From NCBI RefSeq assembly GCF_026210795.1, contig NC_089438.1, forward strand, positions 2,377,501 to 2,441,500: DNA of 64,000 nucleotides, given 5' to 3'. Below the pieces are notes generated by a model. It searched no databases. It was not told the origin of the DNA and was given only the letters and a program-made list of their open reading frames with translations. The position numbers were made by a program, and so were the translations under genes. Below are positions 46,802-60,389 of the stretch, piece after piece (positions within the stretch are counted from its first letter, which is position 1; each line of letters starts with the position of its first letter). The stretch comes from Rhizophagus irregularis. Taxonomy: Eukaryota; Glomeromycota; Glomeromycetes; Glomerales; Glomeraceae.

Positions 46802-47825
46802 ATTGTAAAGCTATATAGAAACTAGTGGCTCGAGAAAATTTTATTTTATAATTGACGCAGTATGTAACATCAAATTTAATTTACATCATAATTATGTAAT
46901 ATCATTTCGTTTATAACAGCAAAACGAACAAAGGAACAGAAACCTAGTCCAGGGATCTCATACTGGGCATTGAAGTGAATGTTGTTGCTTCAATTTCTAA
47001 TTAAAAGAGGTGCTATCGTTCTTTATCTTTGACAGTCCTTAGTCTGAAATGCGCAGAAGAATTAAAGGAGCTCTATGAACTATGAACTGGGAATAATTTC
47101 AAGGACTTTAAAGACTTTGCAAAAATAGCCACATGATATATTTTTGAAATTTTAAAATATATTATTGTTCATTAATACTCTTAATACTTTTTTTTATGTT
47201 TTTTATGTACAATGTATTTTGTTTTCGAATACTAATAAGTTGAAAATTACATTTATCATATAATGAATGAAGCGTGAGCTAGGTGTTGTCAATGCATTGA
47301 GCTCTCTGATGAAGAAGAGAGATCATAACTTAGAGGTTGTTGATGGCGTTTGGGACGAATTTTAAGAATATTTTTGATAATTGATATTTATACGACGTTT
47401 TAACCGATTTCCAACATCAATAATTCAAACAAAAAGAATCAATTTCTTAGTGTACGGCGAACATTAATCTTTTATATCATAAAAAAAAATAACGTAATAG
47501 TAGTGAGTTCGATCAATTGTTATTACTTTAATAATCATATAGATCGGTAAAAGTATAATTGGGAAATTTTAAATTTAGATATGGGTGGTAATTTCAAATC
47601 TACAAAAGTCAAGACATTACATTAAATTTCATCATCCTTTAGAAATTTTAAAAAATTTCAAAATTATTATTTTTTTAATGTTTAATGTAAATGAAATTGT
47701 TAATGTGTAAAAGATAATATGGCTTAAGTTCTGTTTGTACACACTACAACAAACCTACCAAAGGACCAATAAAATTCAATATATGAGATTTAAAATAATT
47801 AATTAAAGAAGGAATTATAATTAAT
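46802..47825. other. Intergenic between COX10 and the Sel1 gene
   Basis: About 1 kb without ORFs; it must contain the Sel1-gene promoter and the COX10 3' end. No specific motif is convincing. Confidence 0.5.
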
Positions 47826-49151
47826 TTATTTCGTAATGTTTTTCAATTCAGTGTCTGAAATATCTTCTAAATCATATTTTTGATTATCTGTTCTCCAATT
47901 CTTTTTATGAGCCATCATTAATGCCAATATTACAGGTAAATGTATGAGACTCCCAAAAAATAAATCCCTTGCAGTTTTGTCATTAGAATTTTTCCAAAAT
48001 CTAAATGCACCTAATAAAAGTCCACTATTGATTATGGTCGAATCTAATGCGAACCACCAAGTTGTCATTTCAATATAAGGAATAATATAACATAAAGGAA
48101 ATAACAATAAACTATATCTTAAAGAAACACGACTATTTAAAGCAGGGTTTGCATTGACCATCATGTGATATCCAGCTTTGGTATAATCATAACGCATATT
48201 CCAAGCAAGAGAATTAAAATGAGGAAATTGCCATGCATATAGAATTGAACCTAATACCCATGCACCAAGATCCAAACTATTTGTACAAGCTGCCCAACCC
48301 ATCATTGGAGGAATTGCACCAACAATAGATCCAATCCATGTATTTACAATAGAAACACGCTTCATTGGAGTATAAATACAAGTATATAATACAATATTGG
48401 ACGCACCTAAAATGGCTGTTAAAGGATTTACCATAGCAGATAATATCCCAACTCCCAATATTCCAGTTATCGTTCCGAAAGAAGCTGCATGTAAAGGAGA
48501 AATTACCTTACGTACAAGAACACGATTCCTCGTTCGTGACATTTGTGCATCATATGGTGCTTCCATCAATTGATTAAATGTATTTGCTGAAGCTATACAT
48601 AATCCTGTGCCTGCTGTTGTAGCAAAAAGACATGTGAGATCAGTTGCCATCGGAGCCATAGCATACCCACACATTGTTGTTAATATTACAAGAGCTGCAA
48701 GTCTTGCTTTTGCGAGATCTCTATAAACCCTTATTAATCTAGAAAATGTTAATGAAGGAGGATTCAGTGAATTAATTTGACTGTGAGCATGGGATGTGAA
48801 ATCAATGACAGGTTTTTTGATATTTTTGTTATCTTTGTTGTCCAAAGATTGAACTTGTGGAGCTGCTGCTGCTGATGCTGCTGTTATGATCTTGTTATGA
48901 TGATGATTTGTACTTTCCCAGCGCGTATTTTGTATCCTTAAATGAGAAATTTTGTTATTATATGTTGGCCGAATTTTGAACTTTTCAATTGAATTAAATA
49001 TTGTCCATGTTGAATGACAATACATATTTTTATAAAAATTCTTTACTAAACAATTTTGACGCTTATTCATTATAAAAATATCTTTTATAATGAAATAATT
49101 CGTTCGAAATTTTAGTTGTTTTCGAAAATTTAACAAAGTATTTTTCAACAT
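47826..49151 (-). CDS. COX10: Protohaem IX farnesyltransferase (haem O synthase)
   Basis: Single-exon, 441 aa. This mitochondrial inner-membrane UbiA-family enzyme transfers a farnesyl group to haem B to make haem O, precursor of haem A for cytochrome c oxidase. Residues 1-135 are a basic, poorly conserved leader suited to mitochondrial import (the Met at about 28 could also start it). Conservation begins at about 140 with 'YRDLAKARLAALVILTT' and 'GYAMAP'. The prenyl-diphosphate/Mg motif is 'NTFNQLMEAPYDAQMSRTRN'. Further signatures are 'YTPMKRVSIVNTWIGSIVGA', 'PPMMGWAA' and 'WQFPHFNSLAWNMRYDYTKA'. Several hydrophobic spans follow. Length is close to fungal homologues. No introns, unlike its neighbours. 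Confidence 0.95.
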   Translation of the reverse strand: MLKNTLLNFRKQLKFRTNYFIIKDIFIMNKRQNCLVKNFYKNMYCHSTWTIFNSIEKFKIRPTYNNKISHLRIQNTRWESTNHHHNKIITAASAAAAPQVQSLDNKDNKNIKKPVIDFTSHAHSQINSLNPPSLTFSRLIRVYRDLAKARLAALVILTTMCGYAMAPMATDLTCLFATTAGTGLCIASANTFNQLMEAPYDAQMSRTRNRVLVRKVISPLHAASFGTITGILGVGILSAMVNPLTAILGASNIVLYTCIYTPMKRVSIVNTWIGSIVGAIPPMMGWAACTNSLDLGAWVLGSILYAWQFPHFNSLAWNMRYDYTKAGYHMMVNANPALNSRVSLRYSLLLFPLCYIIPYIEMTTWWFALDSTIINSGLLLGAFRFWKNSNDKTARDLFFGSLIHLPVILALMMAHKKNWRTDNQKYDLEDISDTELKNITK

Positions 49152-50108
49152 TTCTACGATAAATTTTAAAAATTATAAAAAAAAAAAACTGATAGATAAG
49201 GTCGATCTGATCTACAGCAGTTTTTATGTTTTGATATTCTATCCAAATTTCTGGATTTATATTAGTCTGAAAAACGAGGTTCATTTTTTTGGGAACTGAA
49301 ATTTAAACAATCTCTTTTAATAGTTAGTCTAATTTGAATTCCATAGGATATATTGAAACTTGTAATTTACGGTAGTTTTCTTCATGAACCTATTGATAAG
49401 ACTTTAGGGATTCAGAAATTGCGAAGTATATATAAAATTACTAGAAGCATTTATATTTACTTTCGAGGCCGCGAGCATGGTCTATTGCTGAAAAATCCTT
49501 TAGTCTAAGGTCTCCTGTATAATAATTGCAAACCATGCATGCACAATTCAACATAGTATAATTATTATAATCATTATTGATTATGTAATGACTTATTAAC
49601 TAATTAATAAAGCAATTATATTTTAACATCAGGTGAATTAAGATATATGATTTTAACAAGTTACATGCTAAAAGTTCATTTTGGTTTTTTATGGATTGAT
49701 TCTAGAACCGGCTTAATATTTTCTTTTTATTATCTTTAATTAGTGGACTTTGAGCCACTTATTTTATAATTTTCACAATAAAATAAGATACAATCCATAT
49801 TGAATTATCCAGATTCAGTATTAAATTTTAATCTTTTAAAGTTTAAATAAATTTTTTTACTTTTTTTGATAAACAATCAATTGTAAATATCTAGCCTCTA
49901 CAAAAATAAAATGTCTTATTAATTACTTTTAGTCCCCAAATATCTATATGTATATTTTTTTCCTCCTTATAAAAAATAAAAATAATCGCCATTAATAATA
50001 TTATTACTTTTGTGGGGGGAGGAAGAGTAAGAAATAACAACATTTTTATATATTTTATTATATCGATTTATAAATTTTTTTTTTCATTTTTCTTTTTCGT
50101 CTCTTTTT
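49152..50108. other. Intergenic, COX10 upstream / RAB3GAP1 3' side
   Basis: AT-rich with T-runs; contains the COX10 promoter by position. No ORF or repeat family recognised. Confidence 0.5.
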
Positions 50109-53100
50109 TTACATAAATATAGTGTCTTTTCCAACCATATCTACGATTCTCATTCCAGTATTATCTAACGAAACGTACATCCTCGTTGGAACTGGGGTTG
50201 GCCGTAGACACGTTGTTTGCAATACAAATTCACGTGTTGTCGGATGTGGGAACGAATCATTAAGTGGTGCTTTATTCAAAAAAAAAAATAAAAAAAAGGT
50301 TAAAAATTAAAAAGACATACTAAATATAAGTGATGATTAAATTTGATTACAAACCTCCAGAAGCAAATAATTCATAAACTGCTTGACGTTCGTCTCCATC
50401 TGAAACTTGTGTTTCTGGAATTTCTAATAATCTTTCTACTAAGTCATATTGTTTCGGTAACTAAAAATAAATATGAACCGATTTATTAGTAAGATCGGTT
50501 TAAAAAGGCATCTGATGGAAATGGTAATGGTGGTTTAAATACCTTTCGCAAAAGAGAAATCGCTTTACCGATAAGCATTTCGTTCCGTCTAAACGATTGT
50601 ATTAATCCATCACATACAATATTTTTAGATCTTAAAAAATGTTGATTTACCGTTATGAGTTATATAATATTTAGCATGTAAATTCAAATTCAATCATGAT
50701 AATTTTAATTTTTAATATTTTGTACCCTATTTCATTCCATGGAAAGTCAATCAGCTCTTGTGCCAAAGCTGCTAAGCCAGATGTTACAGGCTTAATGTTT
50801 TTGGAAACAGATCTAGAGACTAATGTGTCATACGCGATAAGGAATATAGTAGGTAAAAGTCTATGCAATTACGGGATAAATTAGTTATATTATTCAATTA
50901 ACTTACACTATAATGATAAAAAAATTACTAACTCTTTAAATAGATCCTTAACCGATAATTGTTCCAAATAATGAAGTGCCTAAAGAATAAATTTACTCTT
51001 TAGAAAAAAATTAATTTTCAATTCACTAAAAAGTTCATTATTTACCTTTTCTGCTTCACGAGTATACTTGAACAATGGTTTCTGTCTTCTTGCCGGAATT
51101 CTTTTAGATGACTACGAAGAATACATGTTACTTTAATTATATATTATTTCCAATAAAGAACTTAAAACATAATAAGGATAATTACCCTCCACAATTCTTG
51201 CCAAAGATTTCCTTTCTCTTTCATTCTTGGACTAAGAGTTCCCTTGTTTGGATCTCCACTCTCGTCAGAAATCCAATCACGCGGTGAATACCATCGAACA
51301 AAGTCTTCTAATATAGCATGTGGATTTGCAGCTTTGAAGGCTTGCATATCTAGATGCAAATTATTAAATTAATCATATTATATAAATAATATATATATGT
51401 GTATGTAACTTACCAGATTTCAAGTGGACAGACTGTAATTGGGCTCTTATTTTAGTTGCATCTTCTGAAGAACCTAAATTCTCGAACAGTTCCTCTTGTT
51501 CACGTATCATATCTTCGGTCATAAATCCCATATCCTATAGAGTAAGGTTAAATTAATGTCATTATTATTTAAGCTACGATCAAAAAAAAAAAAATTTATA
51601 TACCTGGGTTTCTGGTACTAGTAATGGCTCACCAGTTTTTAATAATTTAAGATTATTAAAATGGTATGAATGTCCTTCTCTCTCATTTTCATCCTTAAGT
51701 TCTTTATCAAATCTATCATCAAAGGACATTCTGCTTGCATTTTGACCCGCAAATTCAAATCCTTGATTTGAATCCATACTGGATGAATAATTAAGTTGAA
51801 TAAATTGATCCGATTGTTCAGAAAATAAAGAAGTTGTTGGGGAATTAGAGTGAATATGAGACAATGAAGAAGGCGAACGACGATGTTGAGAAACCGGTCG
51901 ATTTGGATTTTTCTTGTTCGGTATTCCTAAAGGAGTTGTTGTTGCTTCCTCAATTGCATCAAAGAATTCTTCTTCTTCCAATTCTCCAACACTTGCTGAA
52001 TGAATATGCTAATAAAAACATTAAATCGTCACAACCAGCTCAACGAAATAAATTAAAAACAAGATTCAAGAGTTATATTTATTAACTTTCTTACATTAGG
52101 AGATTTTATTTCTTTTTCGTCCAAAGCGATAACATCAGAAGCGCTAGCACCATTTGAATTTACTGGAGGTACTAAAATCACTGAAGCTTCTGGTGTATCT
52201 TCCCCAGTTATATGATCAAATAACCGAACAAATGGATCTGAAGTCGTTTGCTTTTGTTCCATCAGAGAATTTTTACTTATTTTATTATTTAACATAAAAT
52301 CAGAAGAACCTAAAGAATTACTCGATGATACTTGATTTTTTGGACTTGTGGACAGAATTGGGTTATACTTTTGATCTTGTCGAATGCGTGTAACACAACA
52401 ATTAATCATGCACAATTTTTGATGAATTATATTGTACTTCATGTCTATGCCAATATTATGAGAATTGGTCATTTCAACTATAGGATCCTTCACTTTATTA
52501 TCATCTATTGATAATGAACCATTTTGATTAATAACAGAGGATATATTCTCATCTTCTGACATATAAATATTCACGTCAGGTAAAGGCTCAAATCGTTCCC
52601 AATGTGAACGAATTTCTCTAATGATTTCGTTCCATAAAATTTTCAAAAATCCCAAAAATGAATCACTAGAACTATTCATACGTGAAACGGTTTCCAATAA
52701 ATATTCAAGAAGATTCCATAAAAATGATTTATAAGGAACGGTTCTGACGCAAAAATGATGACCTAATGATGATGCTGATAATAAAGGAATCCCACTCAAC
52801 GTGTTAATCCGTTCGGCATTACTTGGAAATGTTTTACTACTTAACGGATGGAATAGACGACGAAGAATTTCATCAATATCTACATCGTCCATATCAACGA
52901 TTCCACCAACTGTCGATCTAGAGAATCGTGCCGCATCACTAGCTAAATCATCAAATTTGAATGTTCCCGGTATATCAGTAACCTGACTTTTTCTAAAAAC
53001 CTTATTCCGAATCTTGCCTTTTAAATTATTTGATTTTTCAGCCAGATCATTGGCACAGTTAATGTTGAAAGAGAATATAGCATTATTCAACATGTTTGAA

Positions 53101-54579
53101 AGCGACGCGTGTGATTGATTTTGCTGATTTTCAGGGTAAAAGTTACATCCCAAAATCCAGATGGGAGCTCGTACGGCATCCATTTCTGAATATACGTCAT
53201 TATCCAAATATGAGTCCCTCGGAGCAGAAGGAAAAAAAGCAGTGAGCAACAACGATTGAAGTTGATCATTTTGCGGACCGAAAGGTAAATTTGACGCTGA
53301 AGCAACTGTTGAAGTAAACTCCTGAGAAAATCCGGGTGGATCTTTCAACGTTCCATTTTCAAATATTGTTCCATTTCCAAACATTCCTCCATTCTGTCCT
53401 TCAAATTCTTTAAAGATATCTTCATTTATTCTACTCGAAGGAAAGTCATTATCATCAAAGTCTTTCCAATCTTGATCATCCAAATTTTGCAATTCATATG
53501 TGAATAACCCGGATACGACAATTCCAAGGTGCGGCATTTTGTCTAATTCTGGAACATCAACTTGATCTGTGTAACCGAATCCGATCAAAACGATATGTGT
53601 GTCAGATCTAGGTTGAATTTTTGTGTCGTATTTTTATAACAAGTTTCACGAATAACTTGAGAACAAATTGCATATCCAATTGATGTTTGGACGGTAATAT
53701 TTGTGAAAATGAAAAATTACTAAACTAACACTTACCTAAAGGAATTTGATTTAAATCCATTTTTTCAATAAAAAATTCGGTCAAACCTGCTAAATGTGAA
53801 AAACGGGATGGAACATCACGAACATATGTAGTATTAAATCTTATCTCAACTTCACCAGCATCAATAACATTTTTCGCATATTTATTGTATAAACACATGT
53901 AACCAGCATATAAAGAATTTGCAACTTGACCAGTTGGAACATAAACTGGAAGCTTACATTTCGTATTATGAAACGCAATTGCAAATGAAGATAATAACAT
54001 CTTTGTAGTATTAAGATCTAAACTTGTAAAATTTGAAATAGATCCGGATGAAAAAATATCTGTTGGCGTCAATACCAAAATATGAGTTAGACCCGTCCAT
54101 CGATGAATTTTGTTTAAATTTATCGAAGTTGAGTCTAATGAAGTACTTGGTAGAGTAATAGGAAGGAATTCTGAACTAGGTAAAAATGGGTCAGGATTTG
54201 GAGGGAAAAGGGTAGTAGTAGTTGGTGGAGGTTGAAGTTCTGAAGTGGAACTTACGGAAGAAGAACGACTTGTAAATTCATTCCACCTTTTTATAGGATG
54301 ATAATGATATGATAAAGTATAAGAATTATCGTCGAGAATTATTATCTCTCGTTTTACAAAAGGATCAATTCCTTCGACCGTTTTTATAGAAGGTTTGTCG
54401 CCAAGAGGGGGCAACTTTGAATCGTCAAATATTCCAAGTTGACCATCATTAACACCCCACCCATTTAAAACTTCTTCGACAGTTGTTATGAATCGCTCCC
54501 ATTGTGAAGCAGCGGTATAGTCAATAAACTCAAAATGTTCGTCGTCATCAATAGGAGAATTTGGATTAGAAGCATGCAT
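50109..54579 (-). CDS. RAB3GAP1: Rab3 GTPase-activating protein catalytic subunit
   Basis: Eleven exons: 54579-53736, 53607-52095, 52008-51604, 51534-51414, 51349-51186, 51111-51046, 50979-50933, 50860-50726, 50630-50543, 50460-50355, 50269-50109. In animals this subunit, with RAB3GAP2, is a GAP for Rab3 and an exchange factor for Rab18, acting in membrane traffic, lipid droplets and autophagy. The N-terminus has 'FEFIDYTAASQWERFI'; exons 5-7 carry the family signature 'DMQAFKAANPHAILEDFVRW', 'YSPRDWISDES' and 'RIPARRQKPLF' ... 'TREAEKALHYLEQL'; the C-terminus has 'REFVLQTTCLRP'. Exons 3-11 sum to a multiple of 3. The exon 1/2 junction is out by one base with canonical sites ('DLNQIPLG' to 'SDTHIVLIGFG'), suggesting a missed mini-exon, unusual splice or sequence error. 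Confidence 0.9.
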
Positions 54580-55045
54580 TTGTAAAAATTAAAAATGTTA
54601 TAATATGAGACGACAAGAAAAAAATTTTTAGAGACATGAAAAAAATTTTTTGAAATGGAAAAAAAAAAATTTTTTAAAATTTTTTTTCGGTGTAAAAATT
54701 TTGATATTTATATTATTGATTTTCATCCAAATTTAAATGCAAACGCCCAAACAGGAAATTAATCAGGATTAACAAAAACCGCCAGTTTACTATATGTAAT
54801 ATACAAAATACTTATTTAGAATTAAAAACTCATAACGGGCGGGCTAGTTATTATATGTTATTATGTTGTCAGGATCGACTTTATGCATTTTACGCATTTG
54901 TTGTGTTGTGTACCACTGTACCTTATAATTTTAATTTTATTGATAAAGATAAGATACAAAAGAATTCATTGTTTAAATGTCAATCTTGTGATTTGGAATA
55001 ATAACTTGAACGCAGTCCTGATTTACATTTATTTAGTTAGTTAAA
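54580..55045. other. Intergenic, RAB3GAP1 upstream / stress-protein 3' side
   Basis: Short AT-rich gap containing the RAB3GAP1 promoter by position. Nothing else seen. Confidence 0.5.
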
Positions 55046-55940
55046 TTACAAAGATGATTTCCGAGGTCCCTTCACAATTAATACTGGACAATGTGCGTTG
55101 TGTTGACAGAAATCGGAAAAACTTCCTAAAAATAACCTATATAATACATATACGTATACATATATGTATAAATCAATATATTTAAAAAAGTTCAAAAGAA
55201 AATAAACCTGCGAACCTTTTCCATACTGACAAGTCTCTACTTCCCATTATAAGAACGTCAGCCTTCTCTTTTTCAGTATAATCTACGACTATATTTCGAG
55301 AATCAGCATTCGATTTTATTAATTCGACCTCACATTTAATCTAATTAATAAAAATGAAAATAAAAAAAGATAAAAATAAAAAGATTGTAAATATATATAT
55401 TAACTATCCAGAGTTATTTATAGTTATTTATTTTAGTTATTCTGAATATTTTTGTACATTTGCTGTTTCTAACTTTTTAGCGAAAGGTTGCATTGCATCA
55501 TTAGTCTTTTGTTCTACCTCCAAGTATAAATAAAAATCAAAAAATTAATAATTATTAAGTAGAATTATTAAGTAGTAAAATAAAAGAATATATTAATGAA
55601 ATGGAATATACTTCTTTTTCCAAATTTGCGGCATATTCAGCTGCATAATTTACGTTCATTCCTAAATTAATGAATCGATCCGAAAAAAAAAGTATTAAAA
55701 TATTAAAAATTGTCAAAAGATCGGGTTAATATTTTCTTTATTAGTATAAAATACGAAACTTATTCTCAAATACGTACCTAATTCAGTTACGTCGAAGTCA
55801 GAATTTAGACATAACGCTGAAATTAAATGCACTTCGTCTCGTTTAGGTATAAGGAAATTATCAACTATCCAATCTATAGTATATGAAGCCTCTTCAGAAG
55901 AAGGATCTAATGCGACAACTACTTTTCGTTGTTTTGACAT
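55046..55940 (-). CDS. Universal stress protein (UspA-like)
   Basis: Five exons: 55940-55778, 55661-55612, 55517-55458, 55340-55208, 55125-55046; 486 nt, 161 aa, frame kept throughout. A single USP domain, presumably an ATP-binding Rossmann-like fold of unknown cellular role. Visible: N-terminal 'RKVVVALDPSSEEASYTIDW' (first strand and helix), and the C-terminal nucleotide motif 'MGSRDLSVWKRFAGSFSDFC' followed by 'HCPVLIVK'. The usual G-x2-G-x9-G-S/T reads G-S-R-D here, so the second Gly is Asp, which could weaken nucleotide binding. It is transcribed divergently from DBP10 with 210 bp between starts. Confidence 0.85.
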
Positions 55941-56150
55941 TATTCAGACTGAACCGATATTAAATAATATAGGAATAAGATAATTTTTAATGTTTTTCTC
56001 AGAAAAATTAAGTTATCAAAAAGATCAACGGAAAGTCGGTACTCTAATTATAGAATCTGCGCAAATAATTGGTTGATGTAACCATCAGCTGTTCATGATT
56101 ATCGTAAAAATTTTTTTGCTCAATTAAAAAAATTTCGATCTTTTTAAAGA
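55941..56150. promoter_or_regulatory. Shared upstream region of two divergent genes
   Basis: 210 bp separate the start codons of the stress-protein gene and DBP10, so both promoters must lie here or overlap. No factor site can be named from sequence alone. Confidence 0.5.
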
Positions 56151-59100
56151 ATGGAAGTAAAATTCAGCAAAGATTCGATGTCAAAACGAGCAGAATCTGA
56201 AAAAGAAAAAGACAATGATGATAACGTGGATATTTTTTCCTCATTGACCAAGGGCGACGAAGACGAGGCGTTTGAGGAAGAAGCAGCTTTCATTTCTAAA
56301 CAACTTCAAGCAAAGAATAGGAAAAAGAAAAAATCTGGCGGGTTTCAATCAATGGGTATAAATTATTTTACTCGTTTTATATACAAACAAGTTTTTTTGA
56401 TCGGAAACTTTAATTTTTTTCTTGATTATATCTATAGGATTAAGTTATCCAGTATTTAAAGCAATATTGCATAAGGGTTTTAAAGTTCCAACACCTATTC
56501 AACGCAAGACAATTCCACTTATTATGGAAGGGAATGATGTTGTAGCAATGGCACGAACAGGATCTGGAAAAACTGCAGCATTTCTGATACCGATGTTAGA
56601 AAAGTTAAAAGGCCATTCTGCTAAAGTAAGCAAATTATAATAATAAAATTAATACGATGTTATAATTTTACTACAATTAATACAATTTTAGGTAGGTGCG
56701 CGTGCAATTATATTATCACCATCACGTGAACTAGCACTCCAGACACAAAAAGTTTGTAAAGAACTTGCTAAATATACCGATCTGAGATCTTGCTTAGTAG
56801 TTGGTGGTGATAATTTAGAAGATCAATTTGCGATGATTGCAGGAAATCCCGATATGTATGTAATTGTCATAATTTAAATATTGTTCAAATAAACCTATTC
56901 TAACTGTTAATGTTAGTGTTATCGCAACCCCAGGACGTCTACTTCATTTGATAATTGAAATGGACATAGAACTCAAAAGTGTTGAATATATCGTTTTTGA
57001 TGAAGCTGATAGGTAGATTTTCCGAATAATATTATGTTACTTTTATTATTTTATTATTAAGTTAACCAATTTTTATGCTATTAAATTGACCACATTTTTA
57101 TTTTGCAAGATTATTCGAACTGGGATTTTCAGCCCAATTGCATGAAATGTTGCATAGATTACCTCAATCAAGACAGACTATGCTTTTTTCTGCAACTTTG
57201 CCTCAGTCGCTTGTTGAATTTGCAAAAGCTGGTTTACAAGATCCAACTTTAGTAAGATTGGACGTAGATTCCAAGATTAGCGCTGATTTAGAGGTATAAC
57301 TTTTGTCTTTTAACAAGATTAGCTTTTAATTGTTATCTTTTAATCCACGAATTAATCAAGAAAATTAAACGATTTAGATGGCCTTCTTTTCTGTAAAGCA
57401 ATTGGAAAAGGAAGCTGCTTTGTTATATATTCTAAAAGAGATTATCAAAGTGCCACTCAATTTAAATCCCACGAGTGATGATGTCAAGTCGAAATCGAAT
57501 AAAAAAAAGTCGAAAAATACTTTTAATGAATTGCATTCTCATCAAACTATAATATTTGTATCGACAAAACACCATGTTGAATATATAACAAGTCTATTGA
57601 ATATAGCTGGATATCAAACTTCATATATTTATGGCTCACTTGATCAGACAGCACGAAAAATACAGATAAATAATTTCCGAACCGGTCAATCTAGTTTATT
57701 AGTTGTTACAGATGTTGCTGCTCGCGGTATAGACATTCCAATATTGGAGAATGTAATAAATTATGACTTTGTTTGTAGTAGTAAAATTTTTGTTCATAGA
57801 GTTGGTCGAACGGCAAGAGCTGGTAGGAGAGGTTGGGCATATTCATTAATAATTCCTGAAGAGGTATTTATTACAAATGAAAGATAATTAAATTTTTTTT
57901 TTCATTTTAATAAAAAATCGCAGCTTCCTTATTTACTAGATCTCCAGCTGTTTCTCGGTCGTCGTTTGATGATAGGGTCAACAGCAAGTTCACAACCAGA
58001 TTATACTTCTGACATTATTATGGGCTGTTTCCCTACTGATGCATTGGACATGGATTTGGAGTGGGTTAAAGGCAAACTCACAGAAGTGAGTAATATTGAA
58101 GCGCTTAATAACGTTGCAAAGAATGGTTATAAGCAATATTGCAAATCCAGATTGTCAGCATCTTCGGAAAGTTATAAAAGAGCCAAGGAGATTATGGCAT
58201 CAGAGAACTATACCGATGTGCATTTTCTTTTTGGTTAGTATCGATCCTCATTTTTTTTAAATTATTTACTTTTTTTTTCCCCTCTATAATTTAACATTAA
58301 TCCACTTTTTTCTTTGATTTTCAGCTGACAAGATTGATGAAAAAGAAAAGGACCGACAAAATTTAATTAGTTCGATTTCTAGTTTCAGGCCGCATGAGGT
58401 GAATAAATTTATTTATTTATTTCAATTTAAATGAGTAACTGTTTTAACGGATATTTAACATTAATTATTTTGTTATAGACTGTATTTGAAATCGGGAATC
58501 GAGGAAACAAGAAAACAGCGCAATTTATGAGACAACGGCGAGAAAATGTTTCAAAATTAATTGAAGCGCATAAGCCTATCCCAAATAAAACATTGAACGA
58601 GAATGCAAATTCTATTGAATTATCCAATTCGGATGATGAAAAAAAAGATGTAAGAATTCATCTCAAATTGGTTTCGTTTTTAAATAACAATATTATATAA
58701 TATATACTTATATCATTTTTTAATAGGAAACCGTTATTAAAGATTCCAAAAAGAGGAAATCCAATAATGATAATTTCGGAATTTGTACGTATTATGCATT
58801 GTATGCTTTGGTAAATTCGTCTTCTCTAATTTGATAAGTTTATAAAGAACTAATATCTGCTTTATGATGTAGCCAAAAAACAAAAGAATGATCGATTCCG
58901 TGATGATGAATTCTATATTCCCCATTTTCAAAAAGATGCAAATACTGAAAAAGGGTAAACCAATTATTTTTTTTTTTAAAAAAAAGTTGTTGAATTTTTA
59001 GATTGCACTTGAATAAGAATATACTCGTTTTGATTGTAGATATTCTGTAAATCAAGGCGTGTCATTTGCTCAAGAATCCAAGAAAGCTTTAATAGAAACT

Positions 59101-59671
59101 CAAGCCGATGAACATATTCCACAAAATAATAAAGCTAAAGCTTTGAGATGGGACAGTAAAAAGAAAAATTTTGTGAGAGGAAATAATATAGGGTCAGATA
59201 ATAAAAAACTTATTACCACTGAAAGTGGAATTAAAATTCCCGCTACATATAAGAGTGGAAGGTAAATTTTAATTCAAACAGATTTAGATTCTTAACTCGA
59301 TTCTAAAAGTAATAATATATATTTTTCATTTTAGATTTAAAGAGTGGCAACAACAAAATAAACTTCAAATCCCACGTATGGGAGAAAAGGAACTTCCTAA
59401 TATAAATATAAATGTGAAACAATTTCGACATAATAAAATTACAGCACCTAAACCTTTGGATCCTTTATCTAAAGATTATGAAAAGAAGCTCAAGAAAACA
59501 TCAAAAGCTGGTGATCCGAATGATCAGGAAAAGAATTATAATTTATCAATTAAAAAGAAATTTAATAATGAATTAAAAACGGCAGATCAAATTTATAAAC
59601 AGAGAAAATTAAAAGAAAAACGAAAGGCAAAAAATGGTAGAGTCAGCCGTAAAAAGAAATCCAAGAAATAA
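56151..59671 (+). CDS. DBP10: ATP-dependent RNA helicase Dbp10 (DDX54 family)
   Basis: Thirteen exons: 56151-56355, 56438-56625, 56692-56855, 56917-57012, 57110-57293, 57378-57863, 57924-58233, 58325-58398, 58479-58649, 58727-58784, 58873-58954, 59040-59261, 59335-59671; 2577 nt, 858 aa. Nucleolar DEAD-box helicase for 60S ribosomal subunit assembly. All motifs are present: Q motif '[14 protein letters not shown]', I 'ARTGSGKT', Ia 'PSRELALQT', Ib 'TPGR', II 'DEAD', III 'SAT', IV 'IIFVSTKHH', V '[11 protein letters not shown]', VI '[11 protein letters not shown]'. The C-terminal Dbp10CT domain is seen in '[20 protein letters not shown]' ... 'SFAEQ/SFAQES'. The end is Lys-rich ('[17 protein letters not shown]'), typical of nucleolar proteins. 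Length matches fungal Dbp10. Confidence 0.95.
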
Positions 59672-60389
59672 ATATTATTATTTAATTTTATATCATTAAT
59701 AAAAAACACTAAATTATGCATATAGATACAATATATTTGACATAATTTATAGTGATGAAAAAGAATCTAGTGGAAAGTGTAATAACTGGAGTTCAGTTTG
59801 AAATGATTTTAATTGATTGTAAGAATCAGGTTGATATTAGATTCAGTATATTAATTTGATCAAAGTGATCTTTGATCTAGCGTTACGGCTCATAAAACTA
59901 ATGAATAAGCATCGATAAGAAAAATCTATTAAAATATAAATATAAATCATCCATGATTTTTTACAGTTAATAAAATTACTAAATGATCAGGTTTTTACTA
60001 TACTTAAGAACAAAATAGCAATTATTTAATAAATGATTATGTTGTTTTATACAAAGTATAAAATATTGATTCTATGCATAATACACATTGTTTATCTAAA
60101 TCTTGAAGATAGAGATTTGTTAACAAACTGATTTCTTTGATTTGACAAAGAAGAGATCACAGCGAGCGCATCTAAACAATGAGAGCAGGAAAGACATCAG
60201 ATATTGGATCAATTAAATCATATAACTTAGATCGATCTTTTGAGTTGGAAGAAGCCTGACACATGAAACCCGCTTATTATATTATTAGATAGTAATGCCA
60301 CCGAAAAAAATATAAATAAATAAATATATGTATTCGATTGGAATTATATATTGAAAAAATTTTCATAAAACTTATTTCAAATAATTCGA
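59672..60389. other. Intergenic, no feature
   Basis: AT-rich sequence downstream of DBP10 without gene or repeat. Confidence 0.5.

Noticed and set aside
50671-50884. ORFs on both strands of about 62-65 aa
   Set aside because: They are RAB3GAP1 exon 8 extended into introns, and its antisense shadow.
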